Shown here in pieces: positions 8,035 to 16,659 of a DNA stretch of 64,000 bases. The position numbers were made by a program, and so were the translations under genes. The notes under the pieces are model-generated. The model did no database searches. It saw nothing but the letters and a program-made list of their open reading frames with translations, and was not told the DNA's origin. Position 1 is the stretch's first letter; the number at the start of each line of letters is the position of its first letter. Source of the DNA: Bin90 sp965214635 (GTDB lineage Bacteria; Chloroflexota; Dehalococcoidia; Lucifugimonadales; JADFKI01). The stretch lies in contig OZ243964.1 of NCBI GenBank assembly GCA_965214635.1, positions 1,364,001-1,428,000 on the forward strand, in the 5' to 3' direction.

Positions 8035-8043
8035 TGATATAAT
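8035..8043 (+). promoter_or_regulatory. extended -10 promoter element before glyS
   Basis: TGATATAAT contains a perfect TATAAT preceded by TGn, an extended -10. No -35 hexamer is at 16-18 nt (a TTGAAA is 24 nt upstream). The same nine bases occur before rpsF. Confidence 0.5.
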
Positions 8044-8178
8044 TGAACGCACACATTTGCATAGGCTTGCGGCTGCATCGGCGTAGGTGCAGTAGGTAGT
8101 CTGCGTAATGCCCGGATTGGGGCTGTACATTCACGACGATAAACCTTGCACACTGCATACACACTGTGAGAGTAGGAT

Positions 8179-9522
8179 ATGGCAGAAAGCACTGCATCAT
8201 CGGTTGATATAGAGGCGCTTGCGTCTCTCGCTAAGCGGCGCGGCTTTGCGTTTCAAGGCAGCGAAATCTACGGCGGCGTGGCGAGCACATGGGACTACGG
8301 CCCGCTCGGCGTGGAGATGAAGCGCAACATCAAGGATGCATGGTGGCGCACCTTCGTGTGGGAGCGCGACGATATGGTGGGGCTGGATTCGTCCATACTG
8401 ATGCATCCGGAGGTGTGGCGCGCAAGCGGTCATGTGGACAGCTTCACCGACCCGCTGGTGGACTGCAAAGAGTGTCGCCAGCGCTGGCGCGAAGACCAGC
8501 TAGCCGAGCGCAAATGCCCCGACTGCGGCGGCGAACTCACCGTCGCCCGCAACTTCAACCTGATGTTCAAGACGTTCGTCGGGCCTGTCGAAGACGACAC
8601 ATCGGTGGCGTTCTTGCGCCCGGAGACGGCGCAGGGCATCTTCGTCAACTTTGAAAATGTGCTCAACGCATCGCGCAAGCGGCTGCCATTTGGCATTGCG
8701 CAGATAGGCAAGGCTTTCCGCAACGAAATCACTACGGGCGGGTTCATCTTCCGCACCCGCGAGTTCGAGATGATGGAGATAGAGTACTTCGTCGAGCCGG
8801 GTGAGGACGAGCAATCTCACGAGCGCTGGATTGCGGACTGTATCGAGTGGTACACATCGCTTGGTGTGCGCCGCGACCGTCTGCGCGTGCGCGCCCACGA
8901 CGCAGACGAGCTTTCGCACTACTCCAAGGGCACTTTCGACATCGAGTACATGTTCCCGTGGGGCTGGGGCGAGATACAGGGCATCGCCAACCGCACCGAC
9001 TTCGACTTGAAGGCGCACTCTGAACGCAGCGGCAACGCCCTGACCTACTTCGACCAAGTTGCGAACAGGCGCTTTACGCCGTATGTGATAGAGCCGTCTG
9101 CCGGTGTGGACCGCGCCATGATGACCTTCCTCATCGACGCTTACACAGAGGAAGAGGCGCCCACAGCGGGCGGCAAGACGGCGCTGCGCACGCTGTTGAA
9201 GTTGCATCCTAGGATTGCGCCGGTCAAAGTGGCGGTGCTGCCGCTCAGCCGCAACCAACGGCTCGTGCCGCTGGCGCGTGAGGTGTACGACCGTGTGCGG
9301 CGCAGTGGCGCAGTGGATGGCTTCGTGCAGTATGACGATACGCAGAGCATCGGCAGGCGATACCGCCGACAAGACGAAATCGGCACGCCGCTGTGCATCA
9401 CCGTGGACTTCGACTCGCTTGATGATAACGCCGTTACGCTGCGCGACCGCGACACTATGGCGCAGACGCGCAGCCCGATTGCCGAGCTTGCGCCCGAGAT
9501 TGGCGAACGGCTCAATGCGTAG
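8179..9522 (+). CDS. glyS: glycyl-tRNA synthetase, homodimeric class II type
   Basis: A 447-residue alpha-2 type glycyl-tRNA synthetase that charges tRNA-Gly with glycine and ATP. Motif 1 lies around GSEIYGGVASTWDYGPLG. A zinc-binding CKECRQRW...CPDCGG pair is near residues 95-120. Motif 2 is FRNEITTGGFIFRTREFEM and motif 3 is EPSAGVDRAMM. The C-terminal anticodon-binding domain starts at about residue 350 (VAVLPLSRNQ). The length equals that of the single-chain bacterial and archaeal type rather than the E. coli alpha2-beta2 enzyme. ATG 8179 follows a GAGAGTAGG region. Transcribed alone. Confidence 0.96.
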   Translation: MAESTASSVDIEALASLAKRRGFAFQGSEIYGGVASTWDYGPLGVEMKRNIKDAWWRTFVWERDDMVGLDSSILMHPEVWRASGHVDSFTDPLVDCKECRQRWREDQLAERKCPDCGGELTVARNFNLMFKTFVGPVEDDTSVAFLRPETAQGIFVNFENVLNASRKRLPFGIAQIGKAFRNEITTGGFIFRTREFEMMEIEYFVEPGEDEQSHERWIADCIEWYTSLGVRRDRLRVRAHDADELSHYSKGTFDIEYMFPWGWGEIQGIANRTDFDLKAHSERSGNALTYFDQVANRRFTPYVIEPSAGVDRAMMTFLIDAYTEEEAPTAGGKTALRTLLKLHPRIAPVKVAVLPLSRNQRLVPLAREVYDRVRRSGAVDGFVQYDDTQSIGRRYRRQDEIGTPLCITVDFDSLDDNAVTLRDRDTMAQTRSPIAELAPEIGERLNA

Positions 9523-9723
9523 GCGTGTGGGCGGGGCTTTGCATCTGGCGTTTAGCCCGCTGTGCGAAAGCCCTAGCCGCTATGCCCCAAAGCCAATTAT
9601 CTTGCCTGCCTGTCCACCCATTCATTCGCCTATAGTTACATCGCCAAGCTTAAGCGCAGCATTAGATGTGTGCATTTCGTATTCGGGTAACACAAATGCA
9701 AGACGCAAGGATTTAGCCCCAAG

Positions 9724-10968
9724 ATGCGAATACTGCACTTCGCCGACCTGCACATAGGCGTTGAGAATCACGGGCGCACCGACCCGAACACCGGGCTGTC
9801 CACGCGGCTTGGCGACTTCCTGCGCTCCTATGACCATCTTGTGGATTACGCCATAGATAGGCAGGTTGACCTTGTGCTCTTCTGCGGAGACGCCTACAAG
9901 AGCCGCAACCCCACGCAGACGCACCAGCGCGAGTTCGCCCGCCGCATCGCCCGTCTGTCCGCCGCTAACATCCCCGTATTCTTGCTAGTCGGAAACCACG
10001 ATTCGCCAAATGTGAATGTGCAGGCGACAGCGCTGGAAATCTTCCCCACGCTCGATGTGGCGAATGTGCACATCGGCGACCGCCCGGACATATACCTCGT
10101 GCAAACCGGCGACGGCCCGTTGCAGATAGTGGCGCTCCCGTGGATTAAGCGCAGCGAGTTTATGGCGAGCGACGGCGCGCGCGGTATGGACCACGAGCAG
10201 ATTAACACGGCTATCGAAGAGAGCCTCACACGCCTCATACGCGAGCGCGCCGAGGCGTTGGACGCCGGCATACCCGCTGTGTTTGCCGGGCATGTTACCA
10301 TCACGCAATCTAGGCTGGCGTCGGAGCAGTCCATGATGTTGGGACACGACCATAAGCTTATGGGCAGCAGCGTAGCCTTGCCGCAGTTTGACTATGTTGC
10401 GCTGGGGCACATCCACCGCCATCAGGTGTTGGGGCACACTCCGGACGGCAAGCCGAATGTGGTCTATGCCGGCAGCCTCGAGCGCGTGGATTTCGGCGAA
10501 GAAAAGGACGAAAAGGGCTTTTGCATCGTGGAACTGGACACTGCGTCGCCTCCCGGCAAGCGGCTGCGCGCTTTCGAGTTTGTGAAGAACAATGCACGGC
10601 GGTTCGTAACCGTGAATGTGCGGCTTGCTGCCGACAACCCCGACCCCACGGCAACCGTGCTCGACGCGATACGGGCGCACGACATCGCAGACGCAATCGT
10701 TCGCCTGCAAATCACGCTGCCGTCCGAGCTGGAGGCGCACCTGCAAGAGGCTGCTATTCACGACGCACTGTCTCCGGCGCACCACATCGCACACATAACC
10801 AAAGATGTCGTTGATAGGCGGCGCACGCGGCTCGGCGACGCTGATGCGCGCGGGCTTACTCCGCTCGATGCTTTGACGCTCTACATACAGACGCGTGATA
10901 TTCCCGAGCAGCGCGCCGAAACGCTCAGACGCTATGCCGAAACGCTCATCGCCGAGCAAGACGAATAG
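9724..10968 (+). CDS. sbcD: DNA repair exonuclease, SbcD/Mre11-type metallophosphoesterase
   Basis: A 414-residue calcineurin-like phosphoesterase. The metal motifs are in order: FADLHIG (D-x-H), LFCGDAYKS (GD), LLVGNHDSPN (GNHD), FAGHVTI (GH) and ALGHIHRHQ (GHxH). This matches SbcD/Mre11, the nuclease subunit that with SbcC/Rad50 opens hairpins and processes double-strand ends. The C-terminal part (about 280-414) corresponds to the capping domain. SbcC usually follows in an operon but is not in this window. ATG 9724 begins directly with the MRILHFADLH core. Confidence 0.92.
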   Translation: MRILHFADLHIGVENHGRTDPNTGLSTRLGDFLRSYDHLVDYAIDRQVDLVLFCGDAYKSRNPTQTHQREFARRIARLSAANIPVFLLVGNHDSPNVNVQATALEIFPTLDVANVHIGDRPDIYLVQTGDGPLQIVALPWIKRSEFMASDGARGMDHEQINTAIEESLTRLIRERAEALDAGIPAVFAGHVTITQSRLASEQSMMLGHDHKLMGSSVALPQFDYVALGHIHRHQVLGHTPDGKPNVVYAGSLERVDFGEEKDEKGFCIVELDTASPPGKRLRAFEFVKNNARRFVTVNVRLAADNPDPTATVLDAIRAHDIADAIVRLQITLPSELEAHLQEAAIHDALSPAHHIAHITKDVVDRRRTRLGDADARGLTPLDALTLYIQTRDIPEQRAETLRRYAETLIAEQDE

Positions 10969-11138
10969 CGGCGTCCGACCGCTCTGTCTGGGGGCATTCG
11001 GCTTTTTCAGAATGCTACGGGCAGAACGCCGTCATTCGGATATGCGACTGACTATGCGATTATGGGGCGGGGCGGGAAATCCTATCGCCCACTCTGTTCA
11101 TCTTATCTGATATGGAGCATACCAATAAGTGGGAGGTA

Positions 11139-11723
11139 ATGGGCTTGGAATCGGTCTTGTCAACGACCATGTGGGCGACGGCACGAGGGGTGCAGAGGAT
11201 ACGGTCGATATGCGTAGCATTGGGGCTGCTCGGCTTTGCGCTGCTGCTTGCTGCGGCGTGCGGCAGCACAGATGCGGACGGCGCGCCTGCTACTAACCCT
11301 GCCCCCGACTTTACCTTGACGCTGTTCGAAACCGAAACGCGCCAGAAGGGCGAAACGCTGCGGCTCTCCGACCTCAAGGGCAAGCCGGTGGTGGTGAACT
11401 TCTGGTTTCCGTCATGCCCGCCCTGCGTCGCAGAGATGCCCGACCTCGAGCGCGTCTATCAGAACCACAAGGCGGACGGCGTGGAGTTCGTCGGTGTGCA
11501 GCAGCTCGGCTTGGACACGGCAGAGACCGGGCAGCAGTTCATCACGGACATCGGCGTTACTTATGCGGTGGGCCCCGATGAAGACGGCATCGTAGAGAAG
11601 TATGAGCTGCTCGGCTTTCCCGCAACGGCGTTCATCGACAGCGACCAAAACCTAGTGCGCTTGTGGCAAGGTGTGCTGAATGAAGAGAAACTCGAGGAGC
11701 TTGTGCAAGAGATCAAGGGCTAG
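11139..11723 (+). CDS. TlpA-like thioredoxin-fold lipoprotein
   Basis: The product (about 194 residues) has an N-terminal hydrophobic segment ending in a lipobox (LLLAAAC), predicting a lipoprotein anchored outside the cytoplasmic membrane. After it comes a TlpA/ResA-type thioredoxin domain: PAPDFTLTLFE, then VVVNFWFPSCPPCVAEMP with the redox CPPC, and the cis-proline loop GFPATAFID. It probably reduces disulfides, for example in apocytochrome or copper-site maturation. Start choice is uncertain: ATG 11139 has GGGAGG only 2 nt upstream, while in-frame TTG 11145 has it at 8 nt. The CopD-like membrane protein follows 36 nt downstream, suggesting a shared extracytoplasmic metal or heme role. Confidence 0.88.
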   Translation: MGLESVLSTTMWATARGVQRIRSICVALGLLGFALLLAAACGSTDADGAPATNPAPDFTLTLFETETRQKGETLRLSDLKGKPVVVNFWFPSCPPCVAEMPDLERVYQNHKADGVEFVGVQQLGLDTAETGQQFITDIGVTYAVGPDEDGIVEKYELLGFPATAFIDSDQNLVRLWQGVLNEEKLEELVQEIKG

Positions 11724-11759
11724 GAAAGCGTCGGTGGACGAAGGCGCTGTGATTACGCG

Positions 11760-12260
11760 ATGAGCCTGACCGATGTTTTTCTGCTGGTGGTGCGCTGGCT
11801 GCATCTCATATCGGCGACGGCATGGGTGGGCGGCGGCATCTTCTACCTCATCGTATTGCGCCCGGCGCTGCGGCGCTCACCCGGCGCCTCCCGCATCATC
11901 AATGCCGCCGCCGCAACCGAGTTTCGTGTGTTGGTGGACACCTGCATGTTCGTGCTGCTCGTTACCGGCGTCATCCTGACGATGAACCGTCTGACGCCGG
12001 GCGTGGTGGGAGCGCCGTATGTGGCTGCGCTGGGCGTGAAGATAGCGCTGTCGGTGTGGATGTTTGCGCTGGCGTGGGCGCGCCGCAAGCGCCCCTCCGT
12101 GATGGACGCCGCATCGCCGCCAAAGGAAGCGCCGCCATCCGGACGGGTAAGCCTCGTGTTGCGCGCCATCAGCGGCTACAACGCCCTGGTCATACTTGGA
12201 CTTATCGTGTTCCTCATATCAGATCTGCTCAAAACGCTGTATGAGCTTGCGTTGCAATAG
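11760..12260 (+). CDS. CopD-like four-helix integral membrane protein
   Basis: This 166-residue protein has four hydrophobic segments (about 8-30, 53-72, 85-105, 138-162). Histidine 15 in the first (RWLHLISATAWVGGGIFYL) fits the CopD/DUF2269-like family, in which helix histidines bind copper or heme. It follows the TlpA-like lipoprotein and is probably co-transcribed. No CopC partner is seen. The family is moderately certain; the ligand is inferred. Confidence 0.7.
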   Translation: MSLTDVFLLVVRWLHLISATAWVGGGIFYLIVLRPALRRSPGASRIINAAAATEFRVLVDTCMFVLLVTGVILTMNRLTPGVVGAPYVAALGVKIALSVWMFALAWARRKRPSVMDAASPPKEAPPSGRVSLVLRAISGYNALVILGLIVFLISDLLKTLYELALQ

Positions 12261-12313
12261 GTTCGCCGTAAGCGGAATCCCTGCGGCGGTTCTGACAAGT
12301 GTGCGTTGAATTG

Positions 12314-12610
12314 TTAGATTTGTTTTGACGCTATGGTTAGACGGATGCCAAGTACATCGAGCACCTCCATCACAGTGCCGATGCTCGGGTTGCGGTTACC
12401 GGACAGCGCCTTGTACAGACTAGGTCGACCTAGTTGTGCCTCTTGGGCGACATTGGTAATTCCCTTGGCGCGCGCCACATTGCCAACGGCCTTCATGAAA
12501 AATGCAGGGTCGTTCTCTTCAAGGGCCGCCTGCAGATACTCGATGATTACCTCGTCGTCGGTGAGAAACTCGGCGCTGTCCCAAGGGGTGTAGTGTTCTT
12601 CGTATCTCAT
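12314..12610 (-). CDS. HI1420-family addiction-module antitoxin, apparently orphan
   Basis: A 98-residue protein. The N-terminal YTPWDSAEFLTDDEVIIEYLQAAL and the helix-turn-helix GITNVAQEAQLGRPSLYKALSGNRNPSIGT match the probable antidote protein family (HI1420-like), usually paired with a RelE/ParE-fold toxin encoded just upstream. No such toxin is readable in the 270 bp upstream or on either side, so it appears to be a solitary antitoxin or repressor. A TACAAT -10 hexamer lies only 6 nt before the ATG, which predicts a leaderless mRNA. ATG 12610 is the family start; longer extensions lack similarity. Confidence 0.85.
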   Translation of the reverse strand: MRYEEHYTPWDSAEFLTDDEVIIEYLQAALEENDPAFFMKAVGNVARAKGITNVAQEAQLGRPSLYKALSGNRNPSIGTVMEVLDVLGIRLTIASKQI

Positions 12611-12616
12611 GCAAGT

Positions 12617-12622
12617 ATTGTA
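12617..12622 (-). promoter_or_regulatory. -10 element giving a probable leaderless antitoxin mRNA
   Basis: On the minus strand TACAAT ends 6 nt before the ATG at 12610, placing transcription start at or next to the start codon. A short imperfect palindrome (ACTATCTCCCATAGAGT) overlaps the spacer and could be the autorepression site. Confidence 0.45.
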
Positions 12623-12882
12623 CCCTACTCTATGGGAGATAGTATCAGAGAACTTATCCTTCGGCATCATTGAGGACGAAGAATACCGGTAGGCAACTCT
12701 TGGCGTTCGGCTTGCGTCATAACCCTGCGGATTTGCATGCGGATGCGCCAAGTCGTATTCTTGTTCACAGGCAAGCCGCCGGAGATTTGGGGAGAGGATA
12801 ACCCCCTGTTGCGAATGACGCAGATTTACAGACTATCCCACAGAAAAGATTAAAACCTTAAGCTAGGAAGTTCCGAAGAAAT

Positions 12883-13065
12883 ATGCGGCGTCAACTTCTG
12901 GACATACTTGTATGCCCCCTGTGCCGAGCCGATCTGAGCCTGTCGGTCAGCGAAGAGAACGACGGCGAAATCGTAACGGGCATTCTCACCTGCAAGGAAT
13001 GCGGCGAAGTGTATCCCATTGAGGATACGATACCCAACATGCTGCCGCCAGCGTTGCGGGATTGA
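12883..13065 (+). CDS. Trm112 family zinc-ribbon-like protein
   Basis: A 60-residue protein with the Trm112/YcaR fold: LLDILVCPLCRADL at the start and GILTCKECGEVYPIEDTIPNMLP at the end, giving two CxxC pairs. Eukaryotic and archaeal Trm112 activates methyltransferases of tRNA, rRNA and release factors; bacterial versions are thought to be zinc-binding partners of methyltransferases, but their roles are poorly known. ATG 12883; a weak AGGAAG lies about 14 nt upstream. It is convergent with folK. Confidence 0.9.
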   Translation: MRRQLLDILVCPLCRADLSLSVSEENDGEIVTGILTCKECGEVYPIEDTIPNMLPPALRD

Positions 13066-13096
13066 CCAAGCGCGGGAATGCTCAGCGGTGTGCTGT

Positions 13097-13588
13097 CTAG
13101 TCCCACGCAACCCGCTCTACGGATTCGGACTGAGACGTCAGGCGATTGAGCATTTCGCCGACGGTCAGTCCGTTGACGGGGTGTGTCAATCGGGGCGCAA
13201 TGTCCGCAAGGGGCAGCAGCACGAACCGCCGCAAGTGCATCTGCGGATGCGGGAGCGTGAGCGAGGGCGACCACAGCGCCCGGCGGTCATAGAGCAAGAT
13301 GTCGATGTCAAGGATGCGCGGGGCGTTTAGGAATGCGCGCTGCCTCCCGACTGCCGCCTCTATGCCGAGCATCCGTTCCATCAGCTCATACGGGCTGATG
13401 TGCGTCCAAATGCGGCAGGCGGCGTTGTAGAAGGCGGGCTGGCTGCGAAAGCCCACAGGCGATGTGCGATACAGCCCGGACACCCGTATTTCTTGTGCGA
13501 ATGGGCGCATCATGTCTATGGCAGTGCGCAGGTTTGCGGCGCAGTTCCCGATGTTCGCTCCAAGCCCGATATACGCCTCATGGCGCAT
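13097..13588 (-). CDS. folK: 2-amino-4-hydroxy-6-hydroxymethyldihydropteridine pyrophosphokinase
   Basis: A 163-residue HPPK that transfers pyrophosphate from ATP to 6-hydroxymethyl-dihydropterin in folate synthesis. Signatures are YIGLGANIGN at the N-terminus, YRTSPVGFRSQPAFYNAACRI, and the metal and ATP motif APRILDIDILLYD followed by LTLPHPQMHLRRFVLLPLADI. It is the second gene of folP-folK: its ATG at 13588 overlaps the end of folP by 11 bp, implying translational coupling. It contains an unusual GACGTC (13134-13139) in a window otherwise very poor in ACGT. Confidence 0.96.
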   Translation of the reverse strand: MRHEAYIGLGANIGNCAANLRTAIDMMRPFAQEIRVSGLYRTSPVGFRSQPAFYNAACRIWTHISPYELMERMLGIEAAVGRQRAFLNAPRILDIDILLYDRRALWSPSLTLPHPQMHLRRFVLLPLADIAPRLTHPVNGLTVGEMLNRLTSQSESVERVAWD

Positions 13589-14531
13589 TTGGGGTTCTTT
13601 CGGCTATATGGTTAGTGGTTGGGGCGCTTTTGCTTCGTGGCGCACTCGGCGCATGCCAGCCGCGCACAACAGCATCGCTCATACGCGCCACCCGCGCCAT
13701 ATACTTGACATCGTGGACGCGCACGATGTCTGCTCCGTATGCCACGCTCAGCGCGACGGTCGCCGCCGTTCCCTCGATGCGCTCATCCACGGGCAAGTCC
13801 AGCACATAGCCTATCGTGGACTTGCGGGACATCCCCACTAGCAGCGGCGCACCCAGCGAGCGCAGTTCGCCAAGCCGCCGAAGCAAGGCTAGGTTCTGTT
13901 CGGCGTTCTTGCCAAATCCGAACCCCGGGTCGAGGATGATGTTCTTCGGCTCTATGCCGGCGGATATGGCATGGTCGCGCATCTGCCGCAGCCGGTCTAT
14001 CACCCCCGGCAGCAGGTCAGTGTAGCGGGTGTGGGATTGGTTGTGCATCAGCACCACCGGGACGCCGGTATCGGCGATGATGCCTGCCATCGCATCGTCG
14101 CGCCGCAAGCCCCATATGTCGTTGACCATGCCTGCGCCGGCGGCAAGCGCCTCGCGTGCGACCTCTACCTTGTGGGTGTCCACGCTGATGGGGATGGAGA
14201 GCACATCCTCAAGTGCCTCTATCACGGGGATGATGCGGCGCAGCTCCTCCGCCACGGGGACGGGTTCTGCGCCGGTGTACAGGCTCGGCGGGCGGGTGGA
14301 TTCGCCGCCGATGTCGATGATGTCTGCGCCCTCTGCCTGAAAGCGCAGCGCCTGCGCCACCGCCGCATCCACATCGCCGCCAACCCCATCGCCGCTGAAC
14401 GAATCGGGCGTGGCGTTCACGATTCCCATGACGAAGGTGCGCTCGCCCCAGCGGAAACATCTGCCCCCGATTGTGGTGGGCTGCGGGCTAACCGCAGTAG
14501 GCGCAAGTGGAGCGCCGTGTCTAGAAGCCAT
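13578..14531 (-). CDS. folP: dihydropteroate synthase
   Basis: A 317-residue TIM-barrel enzyme that joins hydroxymethyl-dihydropterin pyrophosphate with p-aminobenzoate. The family motifs are MGIVNATPDSFSGDG, ADIIDIGGESTRPP, ISVDTHKVEVA, VNDIWG, VVLMHNQ, ILDPGFGFGKNAEQN and GMSRKS, and IVRVHDV. The first 20 residues (rich in Ala, Pro, Thr) are not conserved and a later start is possible. The 3' end overlaps folK, the next enzyme acting on the same pathway intermediate. About 20 C-terminal residues rich in Pro and Ser extend past the family core. Confidence 0.96.
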   Translation of the reverse strand: MASRHGAPLAPTAVSPQPTTIGGRCFRWGERTFVMGIVNATPDSFSGDGVGGDVDAAVAQALRFQAEGADIIDIGGESTRPPSLYTGAEPVPVAEELRRIIPVIEALEDVLSIPISVDTHKVEVAREALAAGAGMVNDIWGLRRDDAMAGIIADTGVPVVLMHNQSHTRYTDLLPGVIDRLRQMRDHAISAGIEPKNIILDPGFGFGKNAEQNLALLRRLGELRSLGAPLLVGMSRKSTIGYVLDLPVDERIEGTAATVALSVAYGADIVRVHDVKYMARVARMSDAVVRGWHAPSAPRSKSAPTTNHIAERTPNAP

Positions 14532-14801
14532 TCAAGTTTTTCTGTCCCAGAGATTCAGTGGTTGCGACGCTGTCCCGTACCAACGAGTATATCACGGCGG
14601 TGGTTGTGATTCTCTGTGCGGTTTGCGTAGCAGGCAGCGCTTCTTGAAACACAAGGGGATGCGCTAGCCTGCCGTAAGCAGCCCTTGGATGGGTGGATTA
14701 GTATTAGGCGGAACGGCTCTCTCCCAAGCCGCTTTACCTTGTCAAATGGCGACGCAATCTGATACCTTCATCATTAGGATACACATCGGCTGGGATGATG
14801 C

Positions 14802-16400
14802 TTGACGGGCAGTGTCGGCGAGGTGAGTGCACAGCGTATGGTGGTTCGCAGGAAAGTTGACGATGCGGTTGAGGCGCTGAACGAGCGGCGTTCGCAAGCC
14901 ATGCTCGGCGGTGGCGCAGCACGCATCGCTGGGCAGCATCGGCGCGGCAAGCTCACCGCCCGCGAGCGCATAGACCTGCTCTTCGACGAGGGCGCTTTCA
15001 CTGAACTAGACCCGTTCGCCCTGCATCGCTCCACCGAGTTCGGCTTGGAAAGCCAAAAAGTGCCCGGCGATGCGGTTGTTACCGGCTATGGCAAGGTCAA
15101 CGGGCGGCTGACATTCGTCTATTCGCAGGACTTTACCGTGCTCGGCGGTTCGCTCTCGGAGGTCGTCGGGCAGAAGATATGCAAGGTGATGGACCTTGCA
15201 CTGAACGCCGGCGCTCCGATGGTGGGGCTAATCGACTCTGGCGGCGCGCGAATCCAAGAGGGTGTGCTCAGCCTTGCAGGTTACGCTGACATCTTCATGC
15301 GGAATGTGCGGGCGTCCGGCGTCATCCCTCAGATTTCAGTGGTGCTGGGGCCAGCCGCCGGCGGCGCAACCTACTCCCCTGCGCTCACCGACTTCATCGT
15401 CATGGTCAAGGGTGTAGGGCAGATGTACATCACCGGGCCGGATGTCATCAAGGCGGTTACGCGTGAGGATGTGACGCATGAGCAGCTTGGGGGTGCTGAT
15501 GCCCACTCTCAGCGCAGCGGCGTGGCGCACTTCGCCGTAGAATCCGAACAGGATTGCTTTGAGCAGGTGCGCAGGCTGCTCGGCTTCTTGCCGCAGAACA
15601 ACATGGAAGACCCGCCACGCATCGACTCGCTCGACTCACCCGACCGCACCGACGACTCGCTGCTGCACATCATCCCGGACAACTCGAACTCGCCTTACGA
15701 CATGCTCGATGTCATAGGGCGCGTGGTGGACGATGGCGATCTTATGCAGGTACACGAGGCTTACGCGCAGAACATCATCGTGGGGTTTGCGCGGATGGAC
15801 GGCGCAAGTGTGGGCATCGTGGCGCAGCAGCCGCGCCAAATGGCGGGTGTGCTGGACATAGACGCATCGGACAAGGCGGCGCGCTTTGTCAGGTTCTGCG
15901 ATGCGTTCAACATCCCAATCGTAACATTCGTGGATGTGCCCGGCTTCATGCCCGGCACCGACCAAGAGTACGGCGGCATCATACGGCACGGGGCGAAGCT
16001 CATCTACGCCTACGCCGAGGCGACCGTGCCCAAGGTCAGCGTGATGACGCGCAAGGCTTATGGCGGCGCTTACATCGTGATGAGCAGCAAGGGACTCGGC
16101 GGGGACATCAACTTCGCTTGGCCCACCGCCGAGATTGCGGTGATGGGGCCGGAAGGCGCAGTCAACATCATCCATCGCGAAGAGATACGGGCGGCGCAAG
16201 ACCCCGACGCGATGCGCACCAAACTCATCGACGACTACCGCGATGGGCTGGTGAACCCATACATAGCGGCGGCGCACGGGCTGATAGACGATGTGATAGA
16301 CCCGTCCGAGACGCGGGTGAAAGTCATAGATGCGCTGGATATGCTCGCCACCAAGCGGCAGCCGCAGCCGCAGCGCAAGCATGGCATCATCCCGCTGTGA
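14802..16400 (+). CDS. acyl-CoA carboxyltransferase subunit (12S / PccB / MmdA-like)
   Basis: A 532-residue carboxyltransferase of the propionyl-CoA carboxylase beta / methylmalonyl-CoA decarboxylase alpha / transcarboxylase 12S family. Both crotonase-like halves are present: N-terminal GGGAARIAGQHRRGKLTARERIDLL and GLIDSGGARIQEGVLSLAGY, and C-terminal FVDVPGFMPGTDQEYGGII and KAYGGAYIVMSSKGLGGD. It moves CO2 between biotin and an acyl-CoA, most likely propionyl-CoA/methylmalonyl-CoA. It starts with TTG 14802 or possibly ATG 14838. It is followed with a GTGA overlap by a 69-residue protein and then a biotinylated 5S-like protein, with no biotin carboxylase, which suggests a transcarboxylase. 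Confidence 0.93.
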   Translation: MTGSVGEVSAQRMVVRRKVDDAVEALNERRSQAMLGGGAARIAGQHRRGKLTARERIDLLFDEGAFTELDPFALHRSTEFGLESQKVPGDAVVTGYGKVNGRLTFVYSQDFTVLGGSLSEVVGQKICKVMDLALNAGAPMVGLIDSGGARIQEGVLSLAGYADIFMRNVRASGVIPQISVVLGPAAGGATYSPALTDFIVMVKGVGQMYITGPDVIKAVTREDVTHEQLGGADAHSQRSGVAHFAVESEQDCFEQVRRLLGFLPQNNMEDPPRIDSLDSPDRTDDSLLHIIPDNSNSPYDMLDVIGRVVDDGDLMQVHEAYAQNIIVGFARMDGASVGIVAQQPRQMAGVLDIDASDKAARFVRFCDAFNIPIVTFVDVPGFMPGTDQEYGGIIRHGAKLIYAYAEATVPKVSVMTRKAYGGAYIVMSSKGLGGDINFAWPTAEIAVMGPEGAVNIIHREEIRAAQDPDAMRTKLIDDYRDGLVNPYIAAAHGLIDDVIDPSETRVKVIDALDMLATKRQPQPQRKHGIIPL

Positions 16401-16606
16401 CGGCGCAGAACGATGGCGCGGACGCAAGGCGCATCGCAACCGTAGTCGCAGCGGTGCAGGCGTGGCTCGTAGAAGAAGCCGCCGTTGGGCACATCGGTCG
16501 CATTGTGCAGCCAAGCCCGGCGGGGCGCATCCCTGCTTGGCGGCGGACGCTGACCGACGCCGATCCATTCTCAGCGCGAACCCGCAGCTGGACGGGAAGG
16601 GACTAG
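16397..16606 (+). CDS. small protein in the carboxyltransferase operon (69 aa), possible epsilon-like subunit
   Basis: A short frame starts with GTG 16397 overlapping the stop of the upstream carboxyltransferase gene (GTGA), the classic sign of translational coupling, and ends 53 bp before the next gene. The product has one predicted amphipathic helix (RRIATVVAAVQAWLVEEA) and a tryptophan/arginine-rich tail (PAWRRTLTDADPFSARTRSW). In position, size and the W/R tail it resembles small accessory (epsilon/AccE-like) subunits of actinobacterial acyl-CoA carboxylases, but sequence similarity cannot be claimed by eye. It lacks the membrane helix of OadG/MmdD subunits. Confidence 0.6.
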   Translation: MTAQNDGADARRIATVVAAVQAWLVEEAAVGHIGRIVQPSPAGRIPAWRRTLTDADPFSARTRSWTGRD

Positions 16607-16659
16607 ACGGAGGCAGCACTTGGCTGATAAACGCCAAGCGTTAGGCATTATAGGTCTAT

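Larger units (their letters stand above)
7829..8178. other. 350-bp spacer between tRNA-Cys and glyS
   Basis: It contains a terminator hairpin after tRNA-Cys, an extended -10 sequence at 8035-8043, and a leader of about 130 nt before the glycyl-tRNA synthetase start. I looked for a T-box specifier and antiterminator motif and found none. No coding frame. Confidence 0.6.

Noticed and set aside
8044..8178. Possible T-box leader before glyS
   Set aside because: No T-box sequence, specifier loop or antiterminator pair could be found, only a small local hairpin.
8500..9372. Long open frame antisense to glyS, and similar ones antisense to sbcD (9985-10959), the 12S-like gene (15636-16637) and larC (38596-39672)
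   Set aside because: They are byproducts of high-G+C codon use opposite real genes; no domain, start signal or conserved motif was seen.
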